Part shown: positions 18,676 to 26,695 of the stretch, piece after piece
Layout of the letters: each line of letters starts with the position of its first letter
How positions within the stretch are numbered: position 1 is the stretch's first letter
Source of the DNA: Hyphomicrobiaceae bacterium
GTDB taxonomy: Bacteria; Pseudomonadota; Alphaproteobacteria; Rhizobiales; Hyphomicrobiaceae
NCBI GenBank assembly: GCA_002919265.1
Contig: PKEY01000026.1
Span: 1-40,948 of the forward strand
DNA: 40,948 nt
Reading direction: 5' to 3'
The notes under the pieces: model-generated
Database searches by the model: none
What the model saw: the letters and a program-made list of their open reading frames with translations, nothing else
What the model was told of the DNA's origin: nothing
Translations under genes and position numbers: made by a program

Positions 18676-19968
18676 TTAGCGGAAGAGCGCCAGAATATTC
18701 TGGCTGTTCGCATTGGCGATGCTAAGCGCCTGAATGCCAAGCTGCTGCTGAACTTGCAGAGCCTGGAGCCGAGTGGACTCCGCATTCATGTCCGCGTCCA
18801 CCAGCTGACCAATGCCCCGATCAATGGCATCCATCAGGCTGGAGACGAAGCTCTTCTGCAGATCGATCCGCGATTTGACGGCACCCAGATCTGATGCGGC
18901 GGTCGTCACTTTCGCCGCCATGGCCTCAATGCCGGCAATGAATGCGTCCAGCTCGGCTTGAGTAGCGTTCGTTATGTCAATATCGGTGACATCGAAGAAG
19001 TTGCCGTTATCGCTGGTCTTGCTATTCACCACCGCCAAAGTGGCGTCAGTGCTGTCTGTCACGTGAGTGATCGTGACAGTTGTTCCGGTGCCGGACACGG
19101 TAACATCGTTGGTGAGGTCGAACCCGGCATTCCTCAGCGCGACCTCAACAACCTTTGCCATGTCGGCCCCGTCGGCAATGACACCATCACTCGTGCCCAG
19201 AGCGGCATCAACAGTCGCTTTGGTGATTCTGACTGTCCGAGCCTCTCCATTGAAGACGAAGTCGAATGCCAAAGCATCGTCGCCGTCGAGCGTTACATCA
19301 GCCACGTTGTTGAAAAGCGTCACGCTCGCCGGAGTACCTGCTCCATTACCGGCTACGGGAGTCGCTGTGTTTTGCAGGCCACCATCATTCGCCAAGGCCT
19401 TGCCGGCTTCCAGAAGACCGCCAACAGCAGGGTTGGCATCAAACAAGGCAGTCCGCGCCAGCTGAACGTCGATCGTACCGATGGAGATGCCACCGCCTAT
19501 GGTGCGCGAGAAAGATGCAACGACCTTCTGGATACCATTCCAGCCTGCCGCACTAGAGTCGATCGAAAGCCAGTTGGAGCCCGAAAATGAGGCGCTGGTC
19601 GCTACACCCTTCAGTTGCTCCTGGAACTGCGCAATCTCGCTTTGAATCTTTGCTTTATCAACGCCTGGCTGTTTTGCAGCAATCAGCTTGGCTTTGATCT
19701 CGTCCAAGAGGTCCTTGGCTTTTTCCATTGCCGTGTAGGCGACGTCCACCTGCGCGGCCCCAAGTCCGAGCGCATCCTGCACCGTAGAAAGTGCCTTATT
19801 GTCGGACCGCATCGTGGTCGCGATCGACCAATAGGCTGCGTTGTCAGACGCGGTAGCAACGCGGTAGCCGGTAGAAATACGGTTTTGCGTGACAGCAAGC
19901 TTTTTATTCGTCTGCGTTAGCGTCTGCAACGCAGTCATCGCGGAGGTATTGGTGAGAAGGCTGGTCAT
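18676..19968 (-). CDS. Flagellin
   Basis: The 430-residue flagellin has the conserved terminal coiled-coil halves of the D0/D1 domains. The N-terminus is MTSLLTNTSAMTALQTL with RISTGYRVATASDNAAYWSI. The C-terminus has LGAVKSRIDLQKSFVSSLMD and ends ANSQNILALFR. The middle (about 170-340) is variable, Thr/Asp/Ala-rich, and presumably surface exposed. The start pattern is the rhizobial type. It polymerises into the filament after export without a signal peptide. The ATG at 19968 is chosen over longer in-frame readings because flagellins begin exactly there; GAGGGA lies about nine bases upstream and can be hidden in a hairpin. Only one flagellin gene is seen in this window. Confidence 0.94.
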   Translation of the reverse strand: MTSLLTNTSAMTALQTLTQTNKKLAVTQNRISTGYRVATASDNAAYWSIATTMRSDNKALSTVQDALGLGAAQVDVAYTAMEKAKDLLDEIKAKLIAAKQPGVDKAKIQSEIAQFQEQLKGVATSASFSGSNWLSIDSSAAGWNGIQKVVASFSRTIGGGISIGTIDVQLARTALFDANPAVGGLLEAGKALANDGGLQNTATPVAGNGAGTPASVTLFNNVADVTLDGDDALAFDFVFNGEARTVRITKATVDAALGTSDGVIADGADMAKVVEVALRNAGFDLTNDVTVSGTGTTVTITHVTDSTDATLAVVNSKTSDNGNFFDVTDIDITNATQAELDAFIAGIEAMAAKVTTAASDLGAVKSRIDLQKSFVSSLMDAIDRGIGQLVDADMNAESTRLQALQVQQQLGIQALSIANANSQNILALFR

Positions 19969-19974
19969 CTGGAA

Positions 19975-20030
19975 ATGTCCCTCTAGAAGTTTTTCGCTGG
20001 AGTCAGGGACATACCGGATCGGCCGGTATG
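19975..20030 (-). promoter_or_regulatory. Competing hairpins in the flagellin leader
   Basis: On the minus strand, hairpin A is CATACCGG (20030-20023) with CCGGTATG (20017-20010), eight perfect pairs and a five-base loop. Hairpin B is ATGTCCCT (20012-20005) with AGGGACAT (19982-19975), eight perfect pairs and a 22-base loop. The 3' arm of B contains AGGGA of the ribosome binding site. A and B share three bases (20012-20010), so they cannot both form fully. Control of flagellin mRNA through its 5' leader, involving FlbT, is known in Caulobacter; its relevance here is inferred. Confidence 0.55.
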
Positions 20031-20139
20031 GCAGAGCGGCCTCATGCCTTTGGGGGCCCCGAAAGTCGCCTCCCAATCTGCCATCGGCACAAAGAATGAC
20101 TTACAGATCTTGCTTCTGGCTTAACGCATTCACTGCAAT

Positions 20140-20880
20140 TCAATTGAACGACCTGATGAGACTGCCAACGAGAAGGTTCCAGCCGTCGATCAAGACAAAA
20201 AACAAGACTTTGAATGGAAGCGAAATGATGGTCGGCGGCAGCATCATCATACCCATGGACATGATGAGCGTAGCCACAATGATATCGATGGCGAGAAACG
20301 GAAGTACGATAAGAAAGCCAATCTCGAAGGCACGCCTTAACTCGGAGATCATGAACGCCGGGATGAGGATCCTCAGCTCAATCTCGCCGTTCTCGTCCCT
20401 TGGCAACTCCCGGCCCGCTAGTTCCGCGAATAAACTGAGATCCCTTTCCCGCACGTGAGCACGCATGAATGTGCGGAAAGGTGCCGTGATCCGGTGGTAG
20501 GCTTCCTCCTCACTGATGCGGTTTTCAAGAAGCGGCTTTAACCCATTTTGCCAGGCTTCATCAAATGTCGGTCCCATGACGTAGAACGTCATGAAGAGTG
20601 CGAGGCTGATGAGGATGAGATTGGCCGGGGTGGTCTGCAGTCCGAGCCCTGCCCGTAAAAACGACAGGGCAATCACGAAACGCGTGAAGCACGTCACCAT
20701 CACCAGCAGCCCCGGCGCCACCGAGAGAACGGTGATGATAATGACCAGCAGCAGGATGCGGCCGGAAGCGCTGCCCTCACCCGGCGGCAGCAGACTCTCG
20801 AGATCCAAGGTTTGAGCTTCGGCCGATCCAGCGCCGAGCATCAATAAGGGCAACAACAAGAGGTAACCAAGCCGCCACAT
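20140..20880 (-). CDS. fliP: Flagellar type III export protein FliP
   Basis: The 246-residue protein has a cleavable signal peptide (MWRLGYLLLLPLLMLGAGSA) and four transmembrane segments. Conserved features are FTRFVIALSFLRAGLGLQTTP in the core, ALFMTFYVMGPTFDEA, and at the C-terminus IGFLIVLPFLAIDIIVA followed by SMGMMMLPP. FliP forms the export gate pore with FliQ and FliR, which are not in this window. Its ATG shares one base with the fliL stop (TAATG). It is the last gene of the flgB-to-fliP run; 171 bases separate it from the flagellin start. Confidence 0.96.
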   Translation of the reverse strand: MWRLGYLLLLPLLMLGAGSAEAQTLDLESLLPPGEGSASGRILLLVIIITVLSVAPGLLVMVTCFTRFVIALSFLRAGLGLQTTPANLILISLALFMTFYVMGPTFDEAWQNGLKPLLENRISEEEAYHRITAPFRTFMRAHVRERDLSLFAELAGRELPRDENGEIELRILIPAFMISELRRAFEIGFLIVLPFLAIDIIVATLIMSMGMMMLPPTIISLPFKVLFFVLIDGWNLLVGSLIRSFN

Positions 20881-21401
20881 TACTCAATAAGGAATGTGTG
20901 AACAACAAGATCCTGAGCGCGTCCGTCGGTCCGCGTCCGCACTCGGTCCTTCAAATCCTCCCGCAAGTGCGCGAAACCAGTAGCGGTTTCGATATCTGCA
21001 ATCGACACCGTTCTCAGAACGCTCATCAGGTCTTCCGCGATTTCGGATGCGAGAATTTCATCACCGTCAGATGCCCCGCCCGAAAGAATAACTGACGCTT
21101 CCATTCGGACCCAGGTGCGTTGCGGGCCCGAAAGATTTGTGACGATTGGCGGCAGGTTAAGGAGATTACCGTCACGGGTTATCGTAGGATGAGCCGGCGC
21201 TTGAGGCGGCTCCGGAGACGTTTGCTGCTCGGCGGCTCCTTTGGCTGCCGAGTAAATCTTATTTCCCGCGACGATGCCGGTCGTGACCGCCAGAAGAGTA
21301 ACAACAATGAAGGTCGTAAACCCCGGTATCCAGGATACCCTGCCGCTACTGACCCGTGGCAATGCAGTGAACCTGCCTTCGGTTGCCAAATGATCCTCCA
21401 C
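20880..21401 (-). CDS. fliL: Flagellar basal body-associated protein FliL
   Basis: The 173-residue protein has one transmembrane helix at about 28-48 (FTTFIVVTLLAVTTGIVAG), a Pro/Gln linker, and a periplasmic FliL domain with LNLPPIVTNLSGPQRTWVRMEASVIL. It ends TDGRAQDLVVHTFLIE. FliL surrounds the stator and supports torque. The start is uncertain: a GTG at 21401 lies two bases after the flgH stop, while a TTG at 21389 has a perfect GGAGG five bases upstream and may be the real one. The order flgH-fliL-fliP is that of rhizobia. Confidence 0.9.
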   Translation of the reverse strand: MEDHLATEGRFTALPRVSSGRVSWIPGFTTFIVVTLLAVTTGIVAGNKIYSAAKGAAEQQTSPEPPQAPAHPTITRDGNLLNLPPIVTNLSGPQRTWVRMEASVILSGGASDGDEILASEIAEDLMSVLRTVSIADIETATGFAHLREDLKDRVRTRTDGRAQDLVVHTFLIE

Positions 21402-21403
21402 GA

Positions 21404-22117
21404 TCAGAAGGGGATGATCATGTCAAGGACTTGTTGGCCCAATGGCGGCTGCTGGACCTCCATCAATCTTCCGCGGCCGCCGTATGAAATTCGCGCTTCG
21501 GCGATCTTGTCGTAGGAAATTGTGTTATCCGGCTCGATATCCCTTGGACGAATGACTCCCGCCACAGTCAAAACGCGAAGCTCGTGATTCACGCGAACCT
21601 CCTGGCTACCACTGATAACGAGATTGCCATTCGGCAGGATGGAAGACACAACTGCCGCTACGCGAAGCTGGATGCTTTCTGAACGAGAAATCTTTCCTTC
21701 ACCTTTGCTTGCTGTCTTAGAGTCCAGTTCAGCTTCCAGCTCGGCTTCCCAATCGTAGGTTCGCGAAGTTTTATCGAACCCGTAACTTCCGAACAGCCCA
21801 AGCGATTTGCTTGCGTTTCGAGAGCGATTGGTCTTGTTGTCGAGCGAGGCTTTGTCCTTGATCGCAATTTTTACCGTCACGACATCGCCAATTCTTCTTG
21901 CCCGTGGGTCTCTGAAGAGATCGGCCCCCGTATCGGACCACAGAGAATTATCGAGACGGTATGAGAATCTCGGCGGCTCTGTATGAGCCACCGGAATCAT
22001 GTTGGGCCTGAGACCCGAACCAACCGGTGAGAGGTGGGGTTCACGACCAATTTCGTGATGGTCAGCAGCGCAAGCGCAGAGGATGGCGCCAAGCGCTACC
22101 GAAACAAAAGCCCTCAT
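21404..22117 (-). CDS. flgH: Flagellar L-ring lipoprotein FlgH
   Basis: The 237-residue protein has a lipoprotein signal (MRAFVSVALGAILCACAADH; Cys16 in LCAC is the likely lipidated residue). The FlgH core contains SLWSDTGADLFRDPRARRIGDVVTV, NLVISGSQEVRVNHELRVL and GVIRPRDIEPDNTISY, and it ends with GRGRLMEVQQPPLGQQVLD. It forms the outer-membrane ring of the basal body. Its ATG overlaps the motE stop by four bases, and fliL follows after two bases. Confidence 0.96.
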   Translation of the reverse strand: MRAFVSVALGAILCACAADHHEIGREPHLSPVGSGLRPNMIPVAHTEPPRFSYRLDNSLWSDTGADLFRDPRARRIGDVVTVKIAIKDKASLDNKTNRSRNASKSLGLFGSYGFDKTSRTYDWEAELEAELDSKTASKGEGKISRSESIQLRVAAVVSSILPNGNLVISGSQEVRVNHELRVLTVAGVIRPRDIEPDNTISYDKIAEARISYGGRGRLMEVQQPPLGQQVLDMIIPF

Positions 22118-22884
22118 AACCGCGGTTCGTCCTTTTTGTCTTGGTCATCTCGCTTGGTAGCTCCGGCGATCGTCGCCGTGAGCCGCGCGGCAGCACCAGG
22201 TGGCATCTCATTGAGAATTGCACTGGAACTCCGAGGATTGAGCTGCACCAGCACCGCCGCCGCTGTTTCCTCGTCCAGATTCGCGAGCTGGGAAGCAGCT
22301 GCATCTGGGCGCATGCGCGAGTAGATTTGGACCAGCGTTTCGCGCGCTTTCGCTATAAAGGCTTCCCGCCGAGAGAGCCATTCCCGGTATTCCGCGGCGC
22401 GCTGTTCCAACAACGCGATGCGGCGGTCTAGCTCCTTTTCCATTTCGGTCAAAACACGCACTTGCCATGCAAAACGTGCATCCAGCGCAGCATCAGCGAT
22501 ATTGGCGCAGTAGGCGTCAGCCAGTTGCGATCGCTCCTTGCTCGGGAGCTCGACATTCCGCGCAGGTGTGACCGATGAGGTTACGGTGGGCTCAGAAATG
22601 ACCGGTTTTGGCCTGGGGAGAGGCACCACTGGGACAGGTTTGGGCAGGTCTGGATCTCGCGATTTCGTTTCGACCTCCTCCGTTGCGACCTGTCGACTGT
22701 TAGATGCTGGGGGGCGAATAACGACTGGAAACCAACCATTGGTCTCTTCACTTTTCGAGACTTCCAATTCGGCTCGCGTAGAGATCGACGGCTCCCAACC
22801 TTGCTGCGCGAAAACAGTTGCCGTTGGCACAAATGTGCCAGTCAGTAACAGACCTAAGAACGCCTTGGGCCGCAGCGCGATCAT
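22114..22884 (-). CDS. motE: MotE-like periplasmic motility chaperone
   Basis: The 256-residue protein has a signal peptide (MIALRPKAFLGLLLTGTFVP, cut near FAQ-Q), a Pro-rich linker, a coiled coil at about 140-190 (EMEKELDRRIALLEQRAAEY) and a C-terminal MgtE-N-like helical domain (AASQLANLDEETAAAVLVQL). In Sinorhizobium the gene between flgI and flgH encodes MotE, needed for folding and stability of MotC. The same position, domain layout and presence of motC support this call. It overlaps flgI and flgH by four bases each. Confidence 0.86.
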   Translation of the reverse strand: MIALRPKAFLGLLLTGTFVPTATVFAQQGWEPSISTRAELEVSKSEETNGWFPVVIRPPASNSRQVATEEVETKSRDPDLPKPVPVVPLPRPKPVISEPTVTSSVTPARNVELPSKERSQLADAYCANIADAALDARFAWQVRVLTEMEKELDRRIALLEQRAAEYREWLSRREAFIAKARETLVQIYSRMRPDAAASQLANLDEETAAAVLVQLNPRSSSAILNEMPPGAAARLTATIAGATKRDDQDKKDEPRL

Positions 22885-23981
22885 TGCACAACCAGCTCTG
22901 CCTGCAGCGCGCCCGCTGTCTTGATGGCTTGCAGGATCGCGATGATACCCGGCGGCTTCAGGCCGATCTTGTTCAAACCACTCACAAGCGTCTGCAAATT
23001 CGTGCCGCCCACGATCGCGATGGGGCCGCCTTCTTGCGCGGCATCGATACGGCTTTCAGAAGAAACTACGGTTCTCCCCTGCGAGAATGGCAACGGCTGC
23101 GAAACTTTCGCTGACTCGGCCACTCGCACGGTTAGGTTCCCATGCGCCACCGCAACGGTTGAAATTTGTACATCGCGACCAATAACGATCGTTCCGGTGC
23201 GCTCATCGATAACGACGCGAGCAGGTGCATCTGTTTCTGTCAACAATTCGCCGATTTCCGCGATAAATCGTGCGGCAGGAACATGGCGCGGCTTGATGAG
23301 TTTGACCGTGCGCATGTCCTCCTCCCGAGCAGTACGTATGCCGTACTTTTGGCCCGTGAAAGCATTGATGGTGTCGGCGATCTGAACCGCCGTACTAAAA
23401 TCCGGATTGTTTAGCTCAAGCACGAAAGTGCTCCGGTCCCCGAATTCCGCTGGTGCCTCGCGCTCCACAAGCGCGCCATTCGGAATACGGCCCGTCGTCG
23501 GAACGCCTTGGGTTAGCGACTCTGCCCTTCCCGCCGTAGCAAAGCCTGTGACCGCAATCGGACCTTGGGCAACGGCGTAAATCTGATCATCAGCCCCGAC
23601 CAGCGGAGTCATCACCAAGGTGCCGCCGGCCAGCGAGGTCGCATCGCCCAGAGAAGAGACCGTAACGTCTATACGAGCCCCTTTTCCTACAAAGGGTGGC
23701 AATTCCGCGGTTACCATGACAGCGGCGACGTTGCGCGTCCGTGCGCGAATGCTGCGTACGTTCACGCCCATGCGGTCCAGCATGGCTTGCAGCGACTGCT
23801 CCGTGAATGGTGAGTTGCGAAGGCTGTCGCCCGTTCCGTTCAAGCCGATGACAAGTCCGTAACCGATCAACTGATTGGAACGGACACCTTGAACGGTCAC
23901 GATGTCCTTGATGCGGCTTGCAGCAGCTGCACTGGTGCTCATGAGCAGCAAGATCAGAGCTGAAATCGCGATTTGCCTCAC
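22881..23981 (-). CDS. flgI: Flagellar P-ring protein FlgI
   Basis: The 366-residue protein has a signal peptide (MRQIAISALILLLMSTSAAA) and the classic P-ring start RIKDIVTVQGVRSNQLIGYG, then LVIGLNGTGDSLRNSPFTEQ. Near the end it has GGTNLQTLVSGLNKIGLKPP and IIAILQAIKTAGALQAEL. It forms the periplasmic ring around the rod. Translation starts at a GTG (23981) overlapping the flgA stop by four bases, with AGGTGGG a few bases upstream. Length is normal. Confidence 0.96.
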   Translation of the reverse strand: MRQIAISALILLLMSTSAAAASRIKDIVTVQGVRSNQLIGYGLVIGLNGTGDSLRNSPFTEQSLQAMLDRMGVNVRSIRARTRNVAAVMVTAELPPFVGKGARIDVTVSSLGDATSLAGGTLVMTPLVGADDQIYAVAQGPIAVTGFATAGRAESLTQGVPTTGRIPNGALVEREAPAEFGDRSTFVLELNNPDFSTAVQIADTINAFTGQKYGIRTAREEDMRTVKLIKPRHVPAARFIAEIGELLTETDAPARVVIDERTGTIVIGRDVQISTVAVAHGNLTVRVAESAKVSQPLPFSQGRTVVSSESRIDAAQEGGPIAIVGGTNLQTLVSGLNKIGLKPPGIIAILQAIKTAGALQAELVVQ

Positions 23982-24460
23982 GGGATGCCCACCTGAACAG
24001 TGCCGTCAGCTTCAACCACGCCTTTGATGATCACGCCGCTGTCGATATTTCGAAGACTGATCACATCGCCCTTTCCGCCGGATTGTAGGGCTACGGCATG
24101 CCCCAGGATCTCCAGAGGACCTTCGCGAAAGACGATCTGCACCACCGTTCCTTGAACGACGAGATGCGGGGCTCGCAACGCGTTGATCGGAATGGGCCTG
24201 TTTGGAAGTAATGTCCGCCGGGCAATTTTTCCGACGATATCCTCTCGTGAGCGATAGACGGGGTGCTGCCGGCCCGGATCTGCGCGGAACGCGCGATCGA
24301 CGAGATGATCGGCACGAATGGTATCTCCTGGATAAAGCGTGATGCGGGGCACCGGTAGTGAGATGCGCGCCGCAAGCAACTGGCTTGTATATGCGCAAAC
24401 AATGAGCAAAAACGTGCTTGCGAGCAAACAACGAAATAGTCCGGCTCTTAGCGTTCGCAT
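23978..24460 (-). CDS. flgA: Flagellar P-ring assembly chaperone FlgA
   Basis: The 160-residue periplasmic chaperone has a signal peptide (RTLRAGLFRCLLASTFLLIV) and a C-terminal SAF-like domain: RITLYPGDTIRADHLVDRAF, IVGKIARRTLLPNRPIPINA, LQSGGKGDVISLRNIDSGVI. It helps build the FlgI ring. The ATG at 24460 has a strong GGAGG four bases upstream; an in-frame reading from 24514 would add 18 residues without support. It starts 78 bases after flgG and overlaps flgI by four bases. Confidence 0.92.
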   Translation of the reverse strand: MRTLRAGLFRCLLASTFLLIVCAYTSQLLAARISLPVPRITLYPGDTIRADHLVDRAFRADPGRQHPVYRSREDIVGKIARRTLLPNRPIPINALRAPHLVVQGTVVQIVFREGPLEILGHAVALQSGGKGDVISLRNIDSGVIIKGVVEADGTVQVGIP

Positions 24461-24538
24461 CTCCCCTCCCCGGACTATGACCTCCGCGACGACGCCAAGT
24501 CGCTTGATCCTCACGCTTTAGGGCCAGAAGGCCACTTC

Positions 24539-25327
24539 TTACCGAATCCCCTTCGTTACCGTAGCGAACATTTCATCGGCGGCCTGAATGACTTTCGAAT
24601 TCATTTCATAGGCACGCTGCGCCGAGATGAGCTCAGTGATCTCTTTCACTGGGTCGACATTGGAATTTTCGAGGTAACCTTGTTGGATCTTTGCGAAACC
24701 ATCTTCACCGGGTACACCCACCACAGGAGCACCCGAGGCCTGAGTTTCGCGGAACAGATTGCCGCCCAACGGTTCCAAGCCCGCCTCATTTGCGAAGCTT
24801 GCAAGTGTAAATTGCCCCAGCAGCTGAAGCTCCGGCTCATTGTTAATGCGGGCGAAAACTTCGCCGCTTTCGTTGATGACGACTTGCGTTGCCTCGTCGG
24901 GAATCGTAATGCCGGGCTGAACGACGTAACCGTCCATGGTGACGATCTGGCCATCGGCGTTCTTGTTGAACGCCCCGGCGCGCGTATAAAGAATTTCGCC
25001 GTCTGCACCTGCCACCTGAAACCAACCACGGCCATTAAGCGCCAAATCGAGCTTATTGCCCGTGTTAGTGAGCGAGCCCTGAATATGGAGCTTACGAATG
25101 GCCGCAGCGCGCACCCCAAGGCCAACCTGTGCACCTTCCGGAACAGGGCTCTCTCCGCCGCGATTTGGAGTGCCTGCTGCCCGCTCGATTTGATAAAGAA
25201 GGTCGGTAAATTCGGCGCGCGCCCGCTTGTAGCCGGTTGTGTTGATGTTGGCGATGTTGTTTGCGATGACCTCAAGATTAAGCTGCTGGGCCGTCATGCC
25301 AGTTGCGGCGATGGCAAGCGCTCTCAT
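24539..25327 (-). CDS. flgG: Flagellar distal rod protein FlgG
   Basis: The 262-residue rod protein starts [20 protein letters not shown] followed by [19 protein letters not shown], the rod/hook family N-terminal motif. It ends [20 protein letters not shown], the matching C-terminal helix. Length fits FlgG rather than FlgF. It sits 39 bases after fliE. Confidence 0.96.
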   Translation of the reverse strand: MRALAIAATGMTAQQLNLEVIANNIANINTTGYKRARAEFTDLLYQIERAAGTPNRGGESPVPEGAQVGLGVRAAAIRKLHIQGSLTNTGNKLDLALNGRGWFQVAGADGEILYTRAGAFNKNADGQIVTMDGYVVQPGITIPDEATQVVINESGEVFARINNEPELQLLGQFTLASFANEAGLEPLGGNLFRETQASGAPVVGVPGEDGFAKIQQGYLENSNVDPVKEITELISAQRAYEMNSKVIQAADEMFATVTKGIR

Positions 25328-25366
25328 TCTTTGCCTCGTGAATTGATGGTTTGGTCCAGCGCGGAA

Positions 25367-25696
25367 TTAAATTGCCATTCGGCTCACCTCGAGGTACGCA
25401 GCAACAACCTTGTCCCGAATGGCGATGGCGATCTGCAGAGCCTGTTCGGCGGATAGCACCGCCTCAACAGTTTCCTGAACTGAGGCACCCCCCAAAACGC
25501 TGTTGATGGAGGTTGCCTCGGCTTTGCGAAGGGCATTTGCCGTGTCGGTAATCAGCTTGCCCAACACGGCCTCGAAATCCATCTCGGGGCTGCCGGAAGT
25601 GACAGGCCTAATTTGAAAATGATCTGACGAAATGGGAGCTATCCGCGTTGCTCCCCCGACCCCGGCAGCGGCCAGCGGTGAAACTGGATCGATCAT
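25367..25696 (-). CDS. fliE: Flagellar hook-basal body protein FliE
   Basis: The 109-residue protein has the FliE pattern in its C-terminal half: [40 protein letters not shown] and [20 protein letters not shown]. FliE links the MS ring to the rod. Its start overlaps the flgC stop by four bases. The N-terminal part is variable, as usual. Confidence 0.94.
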   Translation of the reverse strand: MIDPVSPLAAAGVGGATRIAPISSDHFQIRPVTSGSPEMDFEAVLGKLITDTANALRKAEATSINSVLGGASVQETVEAVLSAEQALQIAIAIRDKVVAAYLEVSRMAI

Positions 25697-26118
25697 GATG
25701 TCCTCAGAAGATCGATGGTCATCGAAATCAGTTCGCGGGCCTGGCGGATCACCTGCAGGTTAGCCTCGTAGGATCGCGTTGCCTCGCGCATATCGGCGAG
25801 CTCGATGAGCAGATTGACGTTTGGCAGCTTCACGAACCCGTTCGCGTCGGCTGCCGGATGCCCGGGATCGTGCTTGATGGGATAGGGCGAATTATCGAAA
25901 TCAATGCTCTCCACGCGAACAAAATGGGCATTGCTCGCCTCGTTGAGCTCAGCCTCGAAACTGATGGTCTTGCGCGTATAGGGATTGGCACCCGGAGCAT
26001 TTCCGGTGGAGTGCGCATTGGCAATGTTTTCAGAAATAACCCGCGCACGTTTTGATTGAGCCTCTAGGCCGGAGGCAGCGACTTTCAGAGCCATCTGCAA
26101 AGGGTCGACCATCGTCAT
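25693..26118 (-). CDS. flgC: Flagellar proximal rod protein FlgC
   Basis: The 141-residue protein has [20 protein letters not shown] and IANAHSTG at the N-terminus, [15 protein letters not shown] in the middle and the terminal helix [20 protein letters not shown]. This is the FlgC form of the rod family. It starts four bases after flgB and overlaps fliE by four bases. Confidence 0.95.
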   Translation of the reverse strand: MTMVDPLQMALKVAASGLEAQSKRARVISENIANAHSTGNAPGANPYTRKTISFEAELNEASNAHFVRVESIDFDNSPYPIKHDPGHPAADANGFVKLPNVNLLIELADMREATRSYEANLQVIRQARELISMTIDLLRTS

Positions 26119-26122
26119 GCCG

Positions 26123-26503
26123 TCACCCCTTGGCGCTCATCAGCAACATGCGATGGAAGGCCTTGGTGATCCCGGCATTGAGAGCGAAAGAGCGCCTCAC
26201 CTCTCCAGCCTTCAGCAATTGCTGCTCGAGAACGACGGAGTTGCCGGAATGCAGAACGTCCCAGGCTTCCTCGTCACGCAGCTCAGTCACCGGAACCGCC
26301 GGGCGGCCGGGCGTCAAATGGGCATTATGCGTGACCCTCATTTCGAGGGGTACCCGGTTCAGCACCGCCTCGAACGGCTCGGTATCCACCGCCTTGAACC
26401 CGGGCGTATTTGCATTGGCGATGTTGCCGGCGATGGCCGTCTGCCGAACCGACAGCCACCTGTTGTGCTGCGATACGAGGTCGAAAAGGTAGACGGGCCC
26501 CAT
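26123..26503 (-). CDS. flgB: Flagellar proximal rod protein FlgB
   Basis: The 126-residue protein has [20 protein letters not shown] followed by [17 protein letters not shown], and [20 protein letters not shown] near the C-terminus, typical of FlgB. AGAGGA five bases before the ATG supports the start. It is the first gene of the flgB-to-fliP run and is divergent from the ABC importer across 192 bases. No clear flagellar promoter could be named in that gap. Confidence 0.94.
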   Translation of the reverse strand: MGPVYLFDLVSQHNRWLSVRQTAIAGNIANANTPGFKAVDTEPFEAVLNRVPLEMRVTHNAHLTPGRPAVPVTELRDEEAWDVLHSGNSVVLEQQLLKAGEVRRSFALNAGITKAFHRMLLMSAKG

Positions 26504-26695
26504 GCGATCCTCTAGCCGCCGATTTCACTTGGGGCCGTGCTAAGTGCTTCGTCTTGCATGAGGCTTGTCCAGGCGACAGGCCCTCACAAGGGCGGCGCAG
26601 GGCCACAGCCCGTCCGGTCAAGCTAGAAATTGGTTGACGTTCATGAACCTAAACGCGATCAATCAATTTCGCCATCGATCGGGGAGAGTTGCTGG

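Noticed and set aside
20081-20088. GCCGATGG on the minus strand upstream of flagellin, resembling a sigma-28 -10 box
   Set aside because: No matching TAAAG-type -35 is at the required distance (nearest TAAG is four bases too close), and rhizobia are not known to use FliA for flagellin.
26634-26662. TTGACG plus GATCAA as promoter for the ABC importer
   Set aside because: The -10 matches only three of six bases, too weak to list as a feature.
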